A stretch of 53,969 bases of DNA, from contig CAMYOG010000001.1 of assembly GCA_947259925.1 (NCBI GenBank), forward strand, positions 1 to 53,969, given 5' to 3'. This DNA is from Thermoanaerobaculia bacterium (lineage in GTDB: Bacteria > Acidobacteriota > Thermoanaerobaculia > Multivoradales > JAHEKO01). Below, in pieces: positions 23,334 to 31,887 of this stretch. The position numbers and the translations under genes were made by a program. A model generated the notes under the pieces. That model was given only the letters and a program-made list of their open reading frames with translations. It made no database searches and was not told the DNA's origin. Within the stretch, counting starts at the first letter, position 1. Each line of letters opens with the position of its first letter.

Positions 23334-25871
23334 CTACGGGTAGTAGCCGCGCAGGGTCTTCGCTTCGAGCCCCGCCTGCGCCACCTGCACCTCGATCGAC
23401 CGGAAGTCGTCCTCGGTCGATGTGTTGCTCGACTGATAGGCGAGGTAGTACCGGGAGCGGAGCTCGCGCTGGATCTCTTCGTAGATTCCTGGAAGCTCGT
23501 CGGCGGTCTCGATGAAGAAGGAGCGCCCGCCGGTCTCCTCGGCGAAGCGTCGGAGCTTCTTGCGGGCGTCGGCCTGCTTGCGCCCGAGATCGAGGCCGAT
23601 CGTGTAGATCGAGACCCCCGCCCGCCGCGCGTACTCGAGGGTGTTCTCGAAGGTGAACCGACTGTGCTCGTCCTGCCCGTCCGAGAGCACCACCAGCGCC
23701 CGCTGCCCCTTGATGCCGTTGAAGTAGTAGAGAGAGAAGATCAGGCTGTCGTAGAGCGCCGTGCCGCGCTCGGCCTTGAGGCCGGCCAACCCTCCGGCGA
23801 GGGTCTGAACGTCGTTGGTGAACTGGGTCGCCAGGTGGGGATGGTCGTTGAAGGTAATCAGGGTCGCGCGGTCCTCGGGCCCGATCGCCTGCTGGAAGAA
23901 CTGGAGCGCCCCCTGCTGCGCCATGTCCATGCTCGGCTCCATCGAGGCCGACACGTCGACCAGGATGCCGGCGTGGATCGGCAGGTTGTCGACCAGGTCG
24001 AAGCGCATCGGACTCTGGCCAACGCCGTCTTCGAGCACGATGAAGTCACCCTCCTCGAGTCCCTCGACTGGCCGCGAGTCCTTGTCCAGGACCGCGACAA
24101 AGAGCTCCACGAACTGGACGTCGACCTCCTCGAGGTAATCGGGAGCGTTGACGTAGACCAGATCCTCGGTGAAGTTGCCGTCGGGCTGGTAGGCGACCGC
24201 GCGCACGTAGGCGAGCTCTTCTTCGGCCGGCAGGAGGATCGGCTGGACGAACGGCGGCTGGTGAAGGGTCGCCACCAGCTCCTCGTTGAGGTAGAACTCG
24301 ACCTTCTTGACCGCGCTGTCCTTGGGCACGTCCACCTTGGCCTCGGCCCGCAGGCTGCGACGGTACTTCTGGCCGCGGCGCGGCTCGATCAGGCGGACCG
24401 CGAAGCGGTGCGCGCCGCTGTTGAGCTCCACTTCGTCGCGCGCCAGCTCTTTGCCCTCGGTATCGAAAGCGACCGCCACGACATTGCGCATCCGGGGCAG
24501 CCTGCCGAGGTCGAGCTCGACGCTGAACGGAGGTGCTCGTTTGGTCAGGTTCTGGTCTTCGTCGACCGTGAAGGTTACGTAGGAGATCTCTTCGCCGGTG
24601 GTGATGGTGTCGAGCCGGACGAAGCCGGTCTGGAGCTCGCCGCGGGGCGGCACGATGCGGATCGTGGTGTCGCCGCTAGAGATGGCGGCGTTGGCCTCGG
24701 CCAGGATGCGGCGCGTGGTCTCGTCGGTGGGGACGGCGCGTCGGATCTCGTCGACCTGCGGCACTTCCAGGTCCTCGGTCGAGAGGAAGTACTTCTTGCT
24801 GTTGAGATCTTCGAGCTTGACGACCATTTTGTAGGGTCCGGGTCGCAGGTAGCGCTCGAACACCAGCGGGATGGTCTCCTCGTCGCCGAGGGTGGCGGGG
24901 ATGTTGAAGGCGTAGCGGAAGGTGTCGAACAGCTTCTCCTCGCGCAGGACCTCGCCGGTCAGGACGAAGTTGAAGGAGCGCGCGCCCGCCAGGTCGGCGA
25001 TCCCGGCCTCACTCTGCCGAACCGCCACCTGGCCCTGGACCACGGTCCGGGTCTTGTGGCGGGCGGGGAAGTCGTACTGCAGGTTGGCCTCGAAGGTGAG
25101 CGCGCCCTCCGGCAGGTCGGTGCTCAACGCCTCGAAGGTCTCGATCCACTCGCCGCTGTTCTTCTCCTCGGGCCGCATCAGGTCGGCGATCAGGGTCGTG
25201 TAGCCGAGCTCGCCGTAGGCCCGGGCCATGTTGAGCGCCGCCAGCACCGCCTCGCCCTCGGTCAGCGTGCAGTTGTTGGCGATCCGGTTGTAGAGCTCGC
25301 CCTCGCTGGTCAGCGGACTGGAGAACTGCATGAGGACGGCGAGGCCCTCGGTCGGGTACCAGAGTCGGTGCCGGCCGCTACGTCCGGGCTGGTAGAAGAG
25401 GAGCGCCAGCTCTTGTCCGACCGACGGCGCCCGCTGGTAGTACCAGACCTGCCCGGGCCACATCTCGACGCAGTTGAAGGGGATCAGGGCGTCCGGCAGC
25501 TCGTTGAGCAGCAGCACCTTGGAGCGCTCGTCGAGGAGATCGCCGGTCAGATTGAGCGCCTCCTGGACCCGCGAATCCCAGCGCTCGCGGAACTCGTTGC
25601 GGGCGGTGTCGGGGTAGGGGTCGCGCTCGTCCCAGAAGCGCTCGATGAAGGCGTCGCGCTGGTAGTCCTTCTGGATCTCGAGAAACGCCTGGCGCTCCTT
25701 CTTGGTGATCAGGAGGTCGACCGAGTCGAGCCAGATCTGATACTTCTGCGGCAGCTCCTTCTTCTTGAATCGCTTGGGCCTGGTCTCGCCGGCTCCGGAC
25801 ACGACCCCGACCAGGAGTCCTGTCAGGAGGACGACCGAGAGGGCGATGAGGCTACGCCGGGGATGGGACAT
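23334..25871 (-). CDS. GWxTD-domain / VWFA-domain protein, copy 2
   Basis: This 845-aa protein has the same architecture as its neighbour: a signal peptide (IALSVVLLTGLLVGVVSG), a GWxTD domain (YQIWLDSVDLLITKKERQAF, FWDERDPYPDT), a central series of beta-rich modules, and a C-terminal VWFA domain with MIDAS DVSASME and VVLSDGQDEHSR. Alignment by eye suggests moderate identity over the whole length, highest in the GWxTD and VWFA parts, so the duplication is not recent. Both proteins end in GYYP. The middle modules (SYVTFTVDEDQNLT, SVELDLGRLPRM) look like repeated carbohydrate-binding or FN3-like folds, but this is an inference. Confidence 0.88.
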   Translation of the reverse strand: MSHPRRSLIALSVVLLTGLLVGVVSGAGETRPKRFKKKELPQKYQIWLDSVDLLITKKERQAFLEIQKDYQRDAFIERFWDERDPYPDTARNEFRERWDSRVQEALNLTGDLLDERSKVLLLNELPDALIPFNCVEMWPGQVWYYQRAPSVGQELALLFYQPGRSGRHRLWYPTEGLAVLMQFSSPLTSEGELYNRIANNCTLTEGEAVLAALNMARAYGELGYTTLIADLMRPEEKNSGEWIETFEALSTDLPEGALTFEANLQYDFPARHKTRTVVQGQVAVRQSEAGIADLAGARSFNFVLTGEVLREEKLFDTFRYAFNIPATLGDEETIPLVFERYLRPGPYKMVVKLEDLNSKKYFLSTEDLEVPQVDEIRRAVPTDETTRRILAEANAAISSGDTTIRIVPPRGELQTGFVRLDTITTGEEISYVTFTVDEDQNLTKRAPPFSVELDLGRLPRMRNVVAVAFDTEGKELARDEVELNSGAHRFAVRLIEPRRGQKYRRSLRAEAKVDVPKDSAVKKVEFYLNEELVATLHQPPFVQPILLPAEEELAYVRAVAYQPDGNFTEDLVYVNAPDYLEEVDVQFVELFVAVLDKDSRPVEGLEEGDFIVLEDGVGQSPMRFDLVDNLPIHAGILVDVSASMEPSMDMAQQGALQFFQQAIGPEDRATLITFNDHPHLATQFTNDVQTLAGGLAGLKAERGTALYDSLIFSLYYFNGIKGQRALVVLSDGQDEHSRFTFENTLEYARRAGVSIYTIGLDLGRKQADARKKLRRFAEETGGRSFFIETADELPGIYEEIQRELRSRYYLAYQSSNTSTEDDFRSIEVQVAQAGLEAKTLRGYYP

Positions 25872-25881
25872 TCGAACTCGG

Positions 25882-25887
25882 ATCCTA
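25882..25887 (-). promoter_or_regulatory. -10-like box 10 bases upstream of VWFA copy 2
   Basis: The minus strand reads TAGGAT, 10 bases, ATG. There is no Shine-Dalgarno sequence in the 10-base gap. A clear -35 is lacking. Confidence 0.36.
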
Positions 25888-25948
25888 TCGATCTCTACGC
25901 TGCCGCTGCTCCGTTAGATCTAGCAGAAAGCGTGCCGGAAAGAGACGC

Positions 25949-25954
25949 TACAAT
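25949..25954 (+). promoter_or_regulatory. -10-like box 10 bases upstream of the cysteine desulfurase
   Basis: TACAAT lies 10 bases before the ATG at 25965 and overlaps an earlier in-frame ATG at 25953. If it is the -10, that earlier ATG is not transcribed and the protein must start at 25965. This fits the family start MSAAYFDNNATT. Confidence 0.42.
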
Positions 25955-25964
25955 GATCTCGGCG

Positions 25965-27113
25965 ATGAGCGCCGCGTATTTCGACAACAACGCCACGACG
26001 CAGCTCGATTCCCGGGTGCGCGAGGCGATGTTGCCGTGGCTCGGCGAGCGCCACGGCAACACCTCGTCGGTCCATGGATTTGGTCAGGCGGCGTCCGGTG
26101 CAGTGGAGCGGGCGCGCGCCGGGGTGGCCGAGCTTCTCGACGCGAGTCCGGCCGAGATCGTCTTCTGCGGCTCCGGGACGGAGGCCAACAACGCCGTCGT
26201 CTTCTCGTGCGGCCGCAGCGGCGGCGGCCCGGGGCATCTGGTGGTCTCGACCCTGGAGCATCCCTCGGTACTGGTCGCTGCCGAGCGGCTCGAGGCAGAG
26301 GGGATCAAGGTGAGCCGGGTGGCGCCCGGTCGCGACGGCTGTGTGGAAGCGCAGCATTTCCTCGACCAGCTGCGCCCCGAGACCAGGCTGGTCAGCCTGA
26401 TGCTCGCCAACAACGAGGTCGGCACGTTGCAGCCGGTGACCGAGGTCGCCGCCGGCTGCCGTGCGCAGGGCGTTCCGGTCCTGTGCGACGCGGTCCAGGC
26501 GGTCGGCAAGGTCGAAGTGAGCGTACGCGACCTCGGGGTCGACTACCTGACTCTCGGTGGCCACAAGTTCCACGGTCCGCTCGGGGCGGCGGCGCTCTGG
26601 ATCCGCAAGGGTGCACCGCTCGAGCCGTTGCTGGTCGGGGGCGGCCACGAGCGGCGGCGCCGGGCGAGCACCGTGAACGTGCCGGCGGTGGTCGGACTCG
26701 GTAAGGCGGCCGAGCTTGCCGCCGAGGAGCTCGCCGACCGGAATCGGCACCTGTCGACCTTGAGGGATCGCTTCGAGCAGGGTCTGGCGGCGATCGACGG
26801 CGCCGACGTGCACTGCTCGGAGTCGCCACGGCTCCCCAACACCGCCCACCTGGCGATCGCCGGGGTGCAGGCGGAGAGCCTGATGATCCGTCTCGACATG
26901 GCGGGCTTCGCCGTCTCGACCGGCTCGGCCTGCTCCTCGGGCGTGGTCGAGCCGAGCTCGTCCCTCCTGACCATGGGTTTCTCCGAGGAGGAGGCGCTGT
27001 CGTCTCTGCGCGTCAGCGTCGGGATGCTCAATACGCTCGAGGAAGTGGACGGCCTGCTCGCCGCCCTCGAGCGTCAGGTGGCCGAGCTGCGCCAGACGGC
27101 GCCGGCCTCCTGA
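25965..27113 (+). CDS. Cysteine desulfurase (NifS/IscS family)
   Basis: This 382-aa PLP enzyme removes sulfur from cysteine to form a persulfide. It starts AYFDNNATTQLD, has GSGTEANNAVV, binds PLP through K201 (LTLGGHKFHGP), and carries the active-site Cys at C323 in STGSACSSGVVEPS, which matches the flexible-loop Cys of group I (NifS/IscS) enzymes. The next gene, 45 bp downstream, is mnmA, so the likely job is sulfur supply for tRNA 2-thiolation as well as Fe-S assembly. An upstream ATG at 25953 has a purine-rich sequence before it but overlaps a probable -10 box. Confidence 0.92.
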   Translation: MSAAYFDNNATTQLDSRVREAMLPWLGERHGNTSSVHGFGQAASGAVERARAGVAELLDASPAEIVFCGSGTEANNAVVFSCGRSGGGPGHLVVSTLEHPSVLVAAERLEAEGIKVSRVAPGRDGCVEAQHFLDQLRPETRLVSLMLANNEVGTLQPVTEVAAGCRAQGVPVLCDAVQAVGKVEVSVRDLGVDYLTLGGHKFHGPLGAAALWIRKGAPLEPLLVGGGHERRRRASTVNVPAVVGLGKAAELAAEELADRNRHLSTLRDRFEQGLAAIDGADVHCSESPRLPNTAHLAIAGVQAESLMIRLDMAGFAVSTGSACSSGVVEPSSSLLTMGFSEEEALSSLRVSVGMLNTLEEVDGLLAALERQVAELRQTAPAS

Positions 27114-27158
27114 GCGCCGCCCGCGGATCTGCCCCGCGGATCTGCTAGGTTGACGCCG

Positions 27159-28212
27159 ATGGGTGAGCTGACCGCCGTCGCCATGAGCGGCGGCCTCGAT
27201 TCCTCGGTGGCCGCCTGGCTGCTCTCTCGGAACGGCCGGCCAGCGGTCGGTCTGTCGATGCTGCTCTGGGATCGCTCTTCCGAGAACAGCCACGGCCGCT
27301 GCTGCGGCGCGCTCGACCTCGCCGACGCCAGGCGCGTCGCCGGGCAGTGCGGCATCCGGCACTACACGTTCAAGATGGACCGGGAGTTCCGGGACCGGGT
27401 GGTCGACCCGTTCGTCGACGACTACCTGGCCGGACGTACCCCGATCCCCTGCACCGACTGCAACACCTGGATCAAGTTCGATCTGTTCCTCGAGCGAGCC
27501 CGCACCCTGGGTGCCGAGCGAATGGCCACCGGCCACTACGCCCGCATTCTGGAGGGCGCGGACGGGCTCGAGCTGCACACCGCGGTCGACCGCCAGAAGG
27601 ACCAGAGCTACTACCTGTTCGAGCTCGACCAGGCGCAGCTCGCGGCGGCCAGCTTCCCGCTCGGCGACAAGACCAAGGACGAAGTGCGCGAGCTGGCCCG
27701 CGAGTCGGGGCTGGCGGTCGCCGAGAAGGGCGAGAGCATGGAGATCTGCTTCGTCGCCGACGGCGTGCGCGAGTTCATCGAAGAGCAGATCGCCGAGCGC
27801 CCCGAACGGTTCGCCGCCGCCGCCGTCGGCCGGCCGAGCCGGGTGGTCGATTCCGGCGGCCAGCTCCTGGGCGAGGCCGAGCCGTACTACCGCTACACCG
27901 TCGGCCAGCGGCGCGGGCTGGGGATCGCGGCGAGCGAGCGGCTCTACGTGCTCGAGGTGCGAGCGGACGAGAACCGGCTGACCGTCGGCTCCGAGCGGGA
28001 GCTCGCGGCTCGGGGCCTGAACGGGGAGCGACTGCACTGGATCGGTCCGCCGCCCGCGGACGAGATCGAGGCGACGGTGAGGATCCGCTCTCGGCATCCG
28101 GGCGTCCTGGCAGCGATCCGGCCCCCAGCTCGGCGTGACGCCGGGCCAGGCGGCGGTCTTCTACGACGGCACGCGGGTGCTGGGAGGCTGCTGGATCGAG
28201 AGCGGACTCTGA
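27159..28212 (+). CDS. mnmA: tRNA-specific 2-thiouridylase MnmA, with frameshift near the 3' end
   Basis: The N-terminal 300 residues match MnmA: the PP-loop SGGLDSS (residues 10-16), [12 protein letters not shown] with C98 and C101, GHYAR, the catalytic pair partner C197 in MEICFV, and [11 protein letters not shown]. The C-terminal beta-barrel is damaged. After RSRHPGV the frame shifts, and the typical ending [15 protein letters not shown] through GGCWIESGL and the stop at 28210-28212 lies in another frame. About a dozen codons between the two blocks are also missing. Because the original frame has no stop, it stays open into the next gene and gives a false 515-aa fusion. Either a recent deletion or an assembly error. 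Confidence 0.82.
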
Positions 28213-28217
28213 GACCG

Positions 28218-28697
28218 TTGCCAAGGATCGAGATCAGCACAGACATCCGGGCGGCCGCCGAGCTCTGCTTCGACCTGGCCCGCGATCTCGATCTCCACCA
28301 GAGATCGATGGCTCACACCTCCGAGCGCGCGGTCGCCGGCAGGACGACCGGCCTGATCGAGCTGGGCGAGCAGGTCACCTGGCGCGCCCGTCACTTCGGC
28401 ATCGTGCACGAGCACACCTCGCGGATCACGGCATTCGATCGGCCGCGGCACTTCCGGGACGAGATGACTCGAGGGCGGTTCAAGAGCTTCGTCCACGACC
28501 ACTACTTCGACCCGATCGAGTGCGGAACCCGCATGCGCGACGTGCTCGAGTTCGCGTCGCCCATGGGCGTCGTCGGCAGGTTGGTCGACGCGCTGCTTCT
28601 CGACCGCTACCTGACCAGGCTTCTGAAGGAGCGCAACCAGGTGATCCGGCGGGCGGCGGAGCTCGAGTCCGACCCGGTGGGGGCGAACGGCCGCTAG
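28218..28697 (+). CDS. SRPBCC-fold (polyketide cyclase/dehydrase-like) protein
   Basis: This 159-aa START-like protein begins PRIEISTDIRAAAELCFDLARDL and has the usual run of strands and helix: RTTGLIELGEQVTWRARHFG, then FDRPRHFRDEMTRGRFKSFVHDHYF, then CGTRMRDVLEFASPMG and a C-terminal helix. Members bind hydrophobic ligands; the ligand cannot be told from sequence. The start TTG at 28218 lies 5 bp after the mnmA stop; no ATG is present before the conserved part. It overlaps the convergent S10 peptidase stop by 4 bases. Confidence 0.72.
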   Translation: MPRIEISTDIRAAAELCFDLARDLDLHQRSMAHTSERAVAGRTTGLIELGEQVTWRARHFGIVHEHTSRITAFDRPRHFRDEMTRGRFKSFVHDHYFDPIECGTRMRDVLEFASPMGVVGRLVDALLLDRYLTRLLKERNQVIRRAAELESDPVGANGR

Positions 28698-30262
28698 TCG
28701 GTGGTCTCCAGGGCCGACTCCATGAACCGCAGGTAGTCCTCGCGGAACTTGCGGTGGTCCTGGTCGCGGACGTACATCATGTGCCCAGCCTCGTAGTAGG
28801 CGACCTCGATGTTGTCCCGGAGCTCCGGATCGAGCTGCATGTGGTCGACCGTGTAGTCCGAGGCGAAGTAGGGCGTCGCCAGGTCGTAGTAGCCGCTCTG
28901 GACCAGCACCTTGAGATAGGGGTTCTTGTGCATCGCCGCCCGCAGGTGCTCGGCGTAGTTGGCGTAGGCGTTGGTGCCGTAACTCAGCCGCGGCCGATCT
29001 TCGTGATAGCTCCAGGGACGGATCCTGCCGCCCGCCGAGTGCCGGAAGACGACGTCGCTCTCGTAGCCCAGGTCGTGACGCAGATAGTCCTTGAGCAGCG
29101 AGACGTACCAGCCGGTGACCACCGAGCCCGACGGGTCGAACTCGAAGAACTGTCCGATGTCGTCGCGATCCTTCCCCTTGTAGCGGCTGTCGAGCCGGCC
29201 GACCGTCTCGCCGCGGTCTCGCAGCAGCTCCTTGGCGAAGGTGTAGATGTCGACCCGCAGGTCGGACCGCTCCAGGAACTCCGCGGAGAGCCCGGAGAGC
29301 TCGGCGAGCCGAGCTCGGATCCGCTCCCGGCGCTCGCCCTGCAGCCGATCGCCGAGCATCAACGCCGCGCTGTAGTCGCCGAGGGCGAACTCCTCGGCCT
29401 CGACGAGGGCCGACTGCAGGTCGCCGTACCGATCGGGCAGCTTGCCGTGGTACCAGGCGGTGGCGGTGTAGGTCGGCAGGATCAGGGGGTAGGGCAGGTC
29501 GTTGCCGATGTTGAAGACCTTGGTGCCCCAGTTGATCACCGACGAGATCAGGCAGATCCCGTTGAGGTACATCCCGTGCGTGTTCTGCAGGTAGTCCGCG
29601 AGACCGGCCGAGCGGGTGGTGCCGTAGCTCTCGCCGGCGACGAACTTGGGAGATGCCCAGCGATCATTGCGCGACAGCCACATCCGAATGAACTCGCCCA
29701 CCGACTCGACGTCGTTGGTGTAGCCGGTGAACTCCTCGGTCGTCTCGCCCGGCGCGGGCCGGCTCCAGCCGGTCTCGACCGGGTCGATGAACACCAGGTC
29801 GGTGGCGTCGAGTAGCGAGTACTCGTTGTCGACCAGCCGCCCGGGGGGCGGTCCGAGCGGCATCCCCTCGGCGTCGAGCTCGGCCTTCTTGGGACCGAAG
29901 GCGCCCAGGTGGACCCAGACCGAAGCGGAGCCGGGGCCGCCGTTGAAGGCGAACGTCACCGGCCGGCCACGGCGGTCGGCGACGCCTTCGCGCAGGTAGG
30001 AGACGTAGGTCATCTTCGCCTTCGGCTCGCCGTCGTCGTCGCGCAGGACGATGTCACCGACGGTGGCGGTGTAGTCGACCCGCTGGCCGGCGATCACCAC
30101 CGAGCCTTCGGTGGTCGAGGAGCGCTCTTCGATCTCGGGCACCTCCTCGGGCGCCGCCGGTGCGGCCTCCTCTTCGGCCCGTAGCGCGGTCGGTTCCAGC
30201 CAAAGGCCTCCAACGAGGCAAGCGGCGATGAGCGTGAGTGTGAGCGTACGACTGTCGGCCAT
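28694..30262 (-). CDS. Secreted S10-family serine carboxypeptidase-like protein
   Basis: This 522-aa protein has a signal peptide (residues 1-29), then FAFNGGPGSASVWVHLG (the oxyanion region), the nucleophile S212 in the pentad GESYG, and a C-terminal LVQSGYYDLATPYFA plus EAGHMMY that supply the Asp and His of the triad. The architecture is that of peptidase family S10. It is expected in the periplasm or outside the cell, where it trims peptides from the C-terminus. GGAGGAG lies 9 bp before the ATG. It is the last gene of its region and is convergent with the SRPBCC gene. Confidence 0.9.
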   Translation of the reverse strand: MADSRTLTLTLIAACLVGGLWLEPTALRAEEEAAPAAPEEVPEIEERSSTTEGSVVIAGQRVDYTATVGDIVLRDDDGEPKAKMTYVSYLREGVADRRGRPVTFAFNGGPGSASVWVHLGAFGPKKAELDAEGMPLGPPPGRLVDNEYSLLDATDLVFIDPVETGWSRPAPGETTEEFTGYTNDVESVGEFIRMWLSRNDRWASPKFVAGESYGTTRSAGLADYLQNTHGMYLNGICLISSVINWGTKVFNIGNDLPYPLILPTYTATAWYHGKLPDRYGDLQSALVEAEEFALGDYSAALMLGDRLQGERRERIRARLAELSGLSAEFLERSDLRVDIYTFAKELLRDRGETVGRLDSRYKGKDRDDIGQFFEFDPSGSVVTGWYVSLLKDYLRHDLGYESDVVFRHSAGGRIRPWSYHEDRPRLSYGTNAYANYAEHLRAAMHKNPYLKVLVQSGYYDLATPYFASDYTVDHMQLDPELRDNIEVAYYEAGHMMYVRDQDHRKFREDYLRFMESALETTD

Positions 30263-30298
30263 GGTCGAACTCCTCCGATCGTCTCTACGACGATGAGT

Positions 30299-31015
30299 CT
30301 AGACGCCTTTGCCGGCGGCGTCATACCGCGAGGCTGCGACGACGAGGGCGATCTCTCCCCGGATGACGGAGCGCTCGGCCAGCCGCTCGGCGAGCTCCGA
30401 CAGGGTCCCCCGCAGCACCTCCTCGTGCAGCTTGGTCAGCTCGCGGGCGACGACCGCCTGGCGCTCGCCGAGAACCTCGGCCGCGTCCTTCAAGCTGGCG
30501 AGCACGCGGTGGGGCGACTCGAAGTAGACGACCGTGTGGTCGAGCTCGGCAAACCGCTCGTAGAAACGGCGCCGCTTGCCGGACTTTGGCGGCGGAAAGC
30601 CCGCGAAGGTGAACGGATAGGGTGGCAGCCCGGAGACGACGAGCGCCGCCAGGACCGCCGAGGGTCCCGGAATCGGCTCGACGCGCAAGCCTCGCTCGAC
30701 CGCGCCGCGGGTCAGCAGGAAACCCGGATCGGAGAGCAGCGGCGTGCCGGCGTCACTCACCAGGGCGATCGTCTGTCCCTGCTCGAGCTCCTCGAGGAGC
30801 CGTGGCAGGCGAGCGCGCTCGTTGTGCTCGTGCAGCGACACCAGGCGGCGCTTGATCCCTAGCCGAGCCAGCAGCCGGCCGGTCCGGCGGGTGTCTTCGC
30901 AGGCGACGAGATCGGCGGTCTCGAGCGCCTCCCGGGCACGCGGGCTCAGATCGTCGAGATTGCCGATCGGGGTCGCGACCAGGACCAGCTTGCCCGATGG
31001 CGAGTCGACGGTCAC
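30299..31015 (-). CDS. rsmI: 16S rRNA (cytidine-1402 2'-O)-methyltransferase
   Basis: This 238-aa SAM-dependent methyltransferase of the tetrapyrrole-methylase fold starts LVLVATPIGNLDDLSPRA, then ACEDTRRTGRLL, LVSDAGTPLLSDPG, and PGPSAVLAALVVSGLP, each a hallmark of RsmI. It 2'-O-methylates C1402 in the ribosomal P site. The start is GTG at 31015. The gene lies 24 bp downstream of nadE on the same strand, so nadE and rsmI probably share a transcript. It is 36 bp from the S10 peptidase gene downstream. Confidence 0.95.
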   Translation of the reverse strand: MTVDSPSGKLVLVATPIGNLDDLSPRAREALETADLVACEDTRRTGRLLARLGIKRRLVSLHEHNERARLPRLLEELEQGQTIALVSDAGTPLLSDPGFLLTRGAVERGLRVEPIPGPSAVLAALVVSGLPPYPFTFAGFPPPKSGKRRRFYERFAELDHTVVYFESPHRVLASLKDAAEVLGERQAVVARELTKLHEEVLRGTLSELAERLAERSVIRGEIALVVAASRYDAAGKGV

Positions 31016-31039
31016 CTCTATCTCCGCGGCGGCGGCCGC

Positions 31040-31876
31040 CTAGTCGCGGGGGATCTCGCGGTCGAGATTGATGGCGCTGTCGGAGAGTCGTGCGATCAGC
31101 ATGAGGCGACGCTTGTACCGGTTGCGGCGCTCGAGGGAGTCGATCTTGCGCACCGTCTCGGCCGCGTAGCCGATGTCGATGACCTCGTCGATGCTCAGAC
31201 CCTGGTTGAACATCAGATAGAGCACCTCGTCCGCGGTCGCGTAGGCGATCCCCAGCTCGCCCTCGTCGGTCTGGCCCGGCCAGAGGTCGGCCGACGGCGG
31301 CTTGGCGACCACCTGGGTGGGCACTCCGACGTGCTCCGACAGCTGCCAGACCTGCTGCTTGTAGAGATCGCCCAGCGGGTTGAGCGAGCTGGCATTGTCA
31401 CCGAAGATCGTCGAGTAGCCGAGCAGGATCTCGGTCTTGTTCGAGGTCCCGAGCACCAGGCAGCCGAGCTTCTTGGCCTGGTCGAAGAGGATCGCCATCC
31501 GGGCCCGGGCCATCAGATTGCCCCGGCGGACGTTGTCGGCCTCGGTTTCGTCGGCATCGAAGTAGGCGTCGACCAGAGCCGAAATGTCGATCACCCGGGT
31601 GCCGAAGCCGAATTCCGCAGCCACCGCCTCGGCGTCGGCCCGCGAATCGGGGTTCGAGGTCCGGTAGGGGAGGATGAACGCGTGTACCCGCTCGGGTCCG
31701 AGCGCTCGCGTCGCCAGCGCCGCGGAGAGAGCGGAGTCGACGCCACCGCTCAGGCCGAGCACCATCCCCTCGGTCCCGGCGCTCCGGTTGCCGTCGGCGA
31801 TGAAGCCGGTCAGCGCCTTGCTGGCGAGCTCGGCGTTGAGCTCGAGGCGGGCTCGAATGATCTCGGGTGACCACAT
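31040..31876 (-). CDS. nadE: NAD synthetase catalytic subunit (separate from its amidase)
   Basis: This 278-aa N-type ATP pyrophosphatase carries MVLGLSGGVDSALSAALA (the P-loop), VLGTSNKTEILLGYSTIFGDNASSLNPLGDLYK and KPPSADLWPGQTDE, all NadE motifs. It amidates nicotinic acid adenine dinucleotide to NAD. At this size it lacks the N-terminal glutaminase domain of fused enzymes; the gene 11 bp upstream encodes a nitrilase-type amidase that could supply ammonia. I chose the ATG at 31876. The longer frame to 32635 is antisense-type sequence overlapping the nitrilase gene. Confidence 0.92.
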   Translation of the reverse strand: MWSPEIIRARLELNAELASKALTGFIADGNRSAGTEGMVLGLSGGVDSALSAALATRALGPERVHAFILPYRTSNPDSRADAEAVAAEFGFGTRVIDISALVDAYFDADETEADNVRRGNLMARARMAILFDQAKKLGCLVLGTSNKTEILLGYSTIFGDNASSLNPLGDLYKQQVWQLSEHVGVPTQVVAKPPSADLWPGQTDEGELGIAYATADEVLYLMFNQGLSIDEVIDIGYAAETVRKIDSLERRNRYKRRLMLIARLSDSAINLDREIPRD

Positions 31877-31887
31877 GGCGTCGCTCC

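Noticed and set aside
23664..25952. Very long plus-strand frame running antisense through VWFA copy 2 and merging into the cysteine desulfurase
   Set aside because: It is an open shadow frame caused by high GC. It has low-complexity Val/Leu/Asp/Arg composition, no family pattern, and opposes a gene with clear domains.
25920..28097. 725-codon minus-strand frame opposite the cysteine desulfurase and mnmA
   Set aside because: The opposing frames hold complete catalytic motifs. This frame shows only arginine/glycine-rich shadow composition.
27150..28697. A genuine 515-aa MnmA-SRPBCC fusion protein
   Set aside because: The proper MnmA C-terminus and its stop codon are present in a second frame, and the join lies in the damaged MnmA end. 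A frameshift explains the open frame better.
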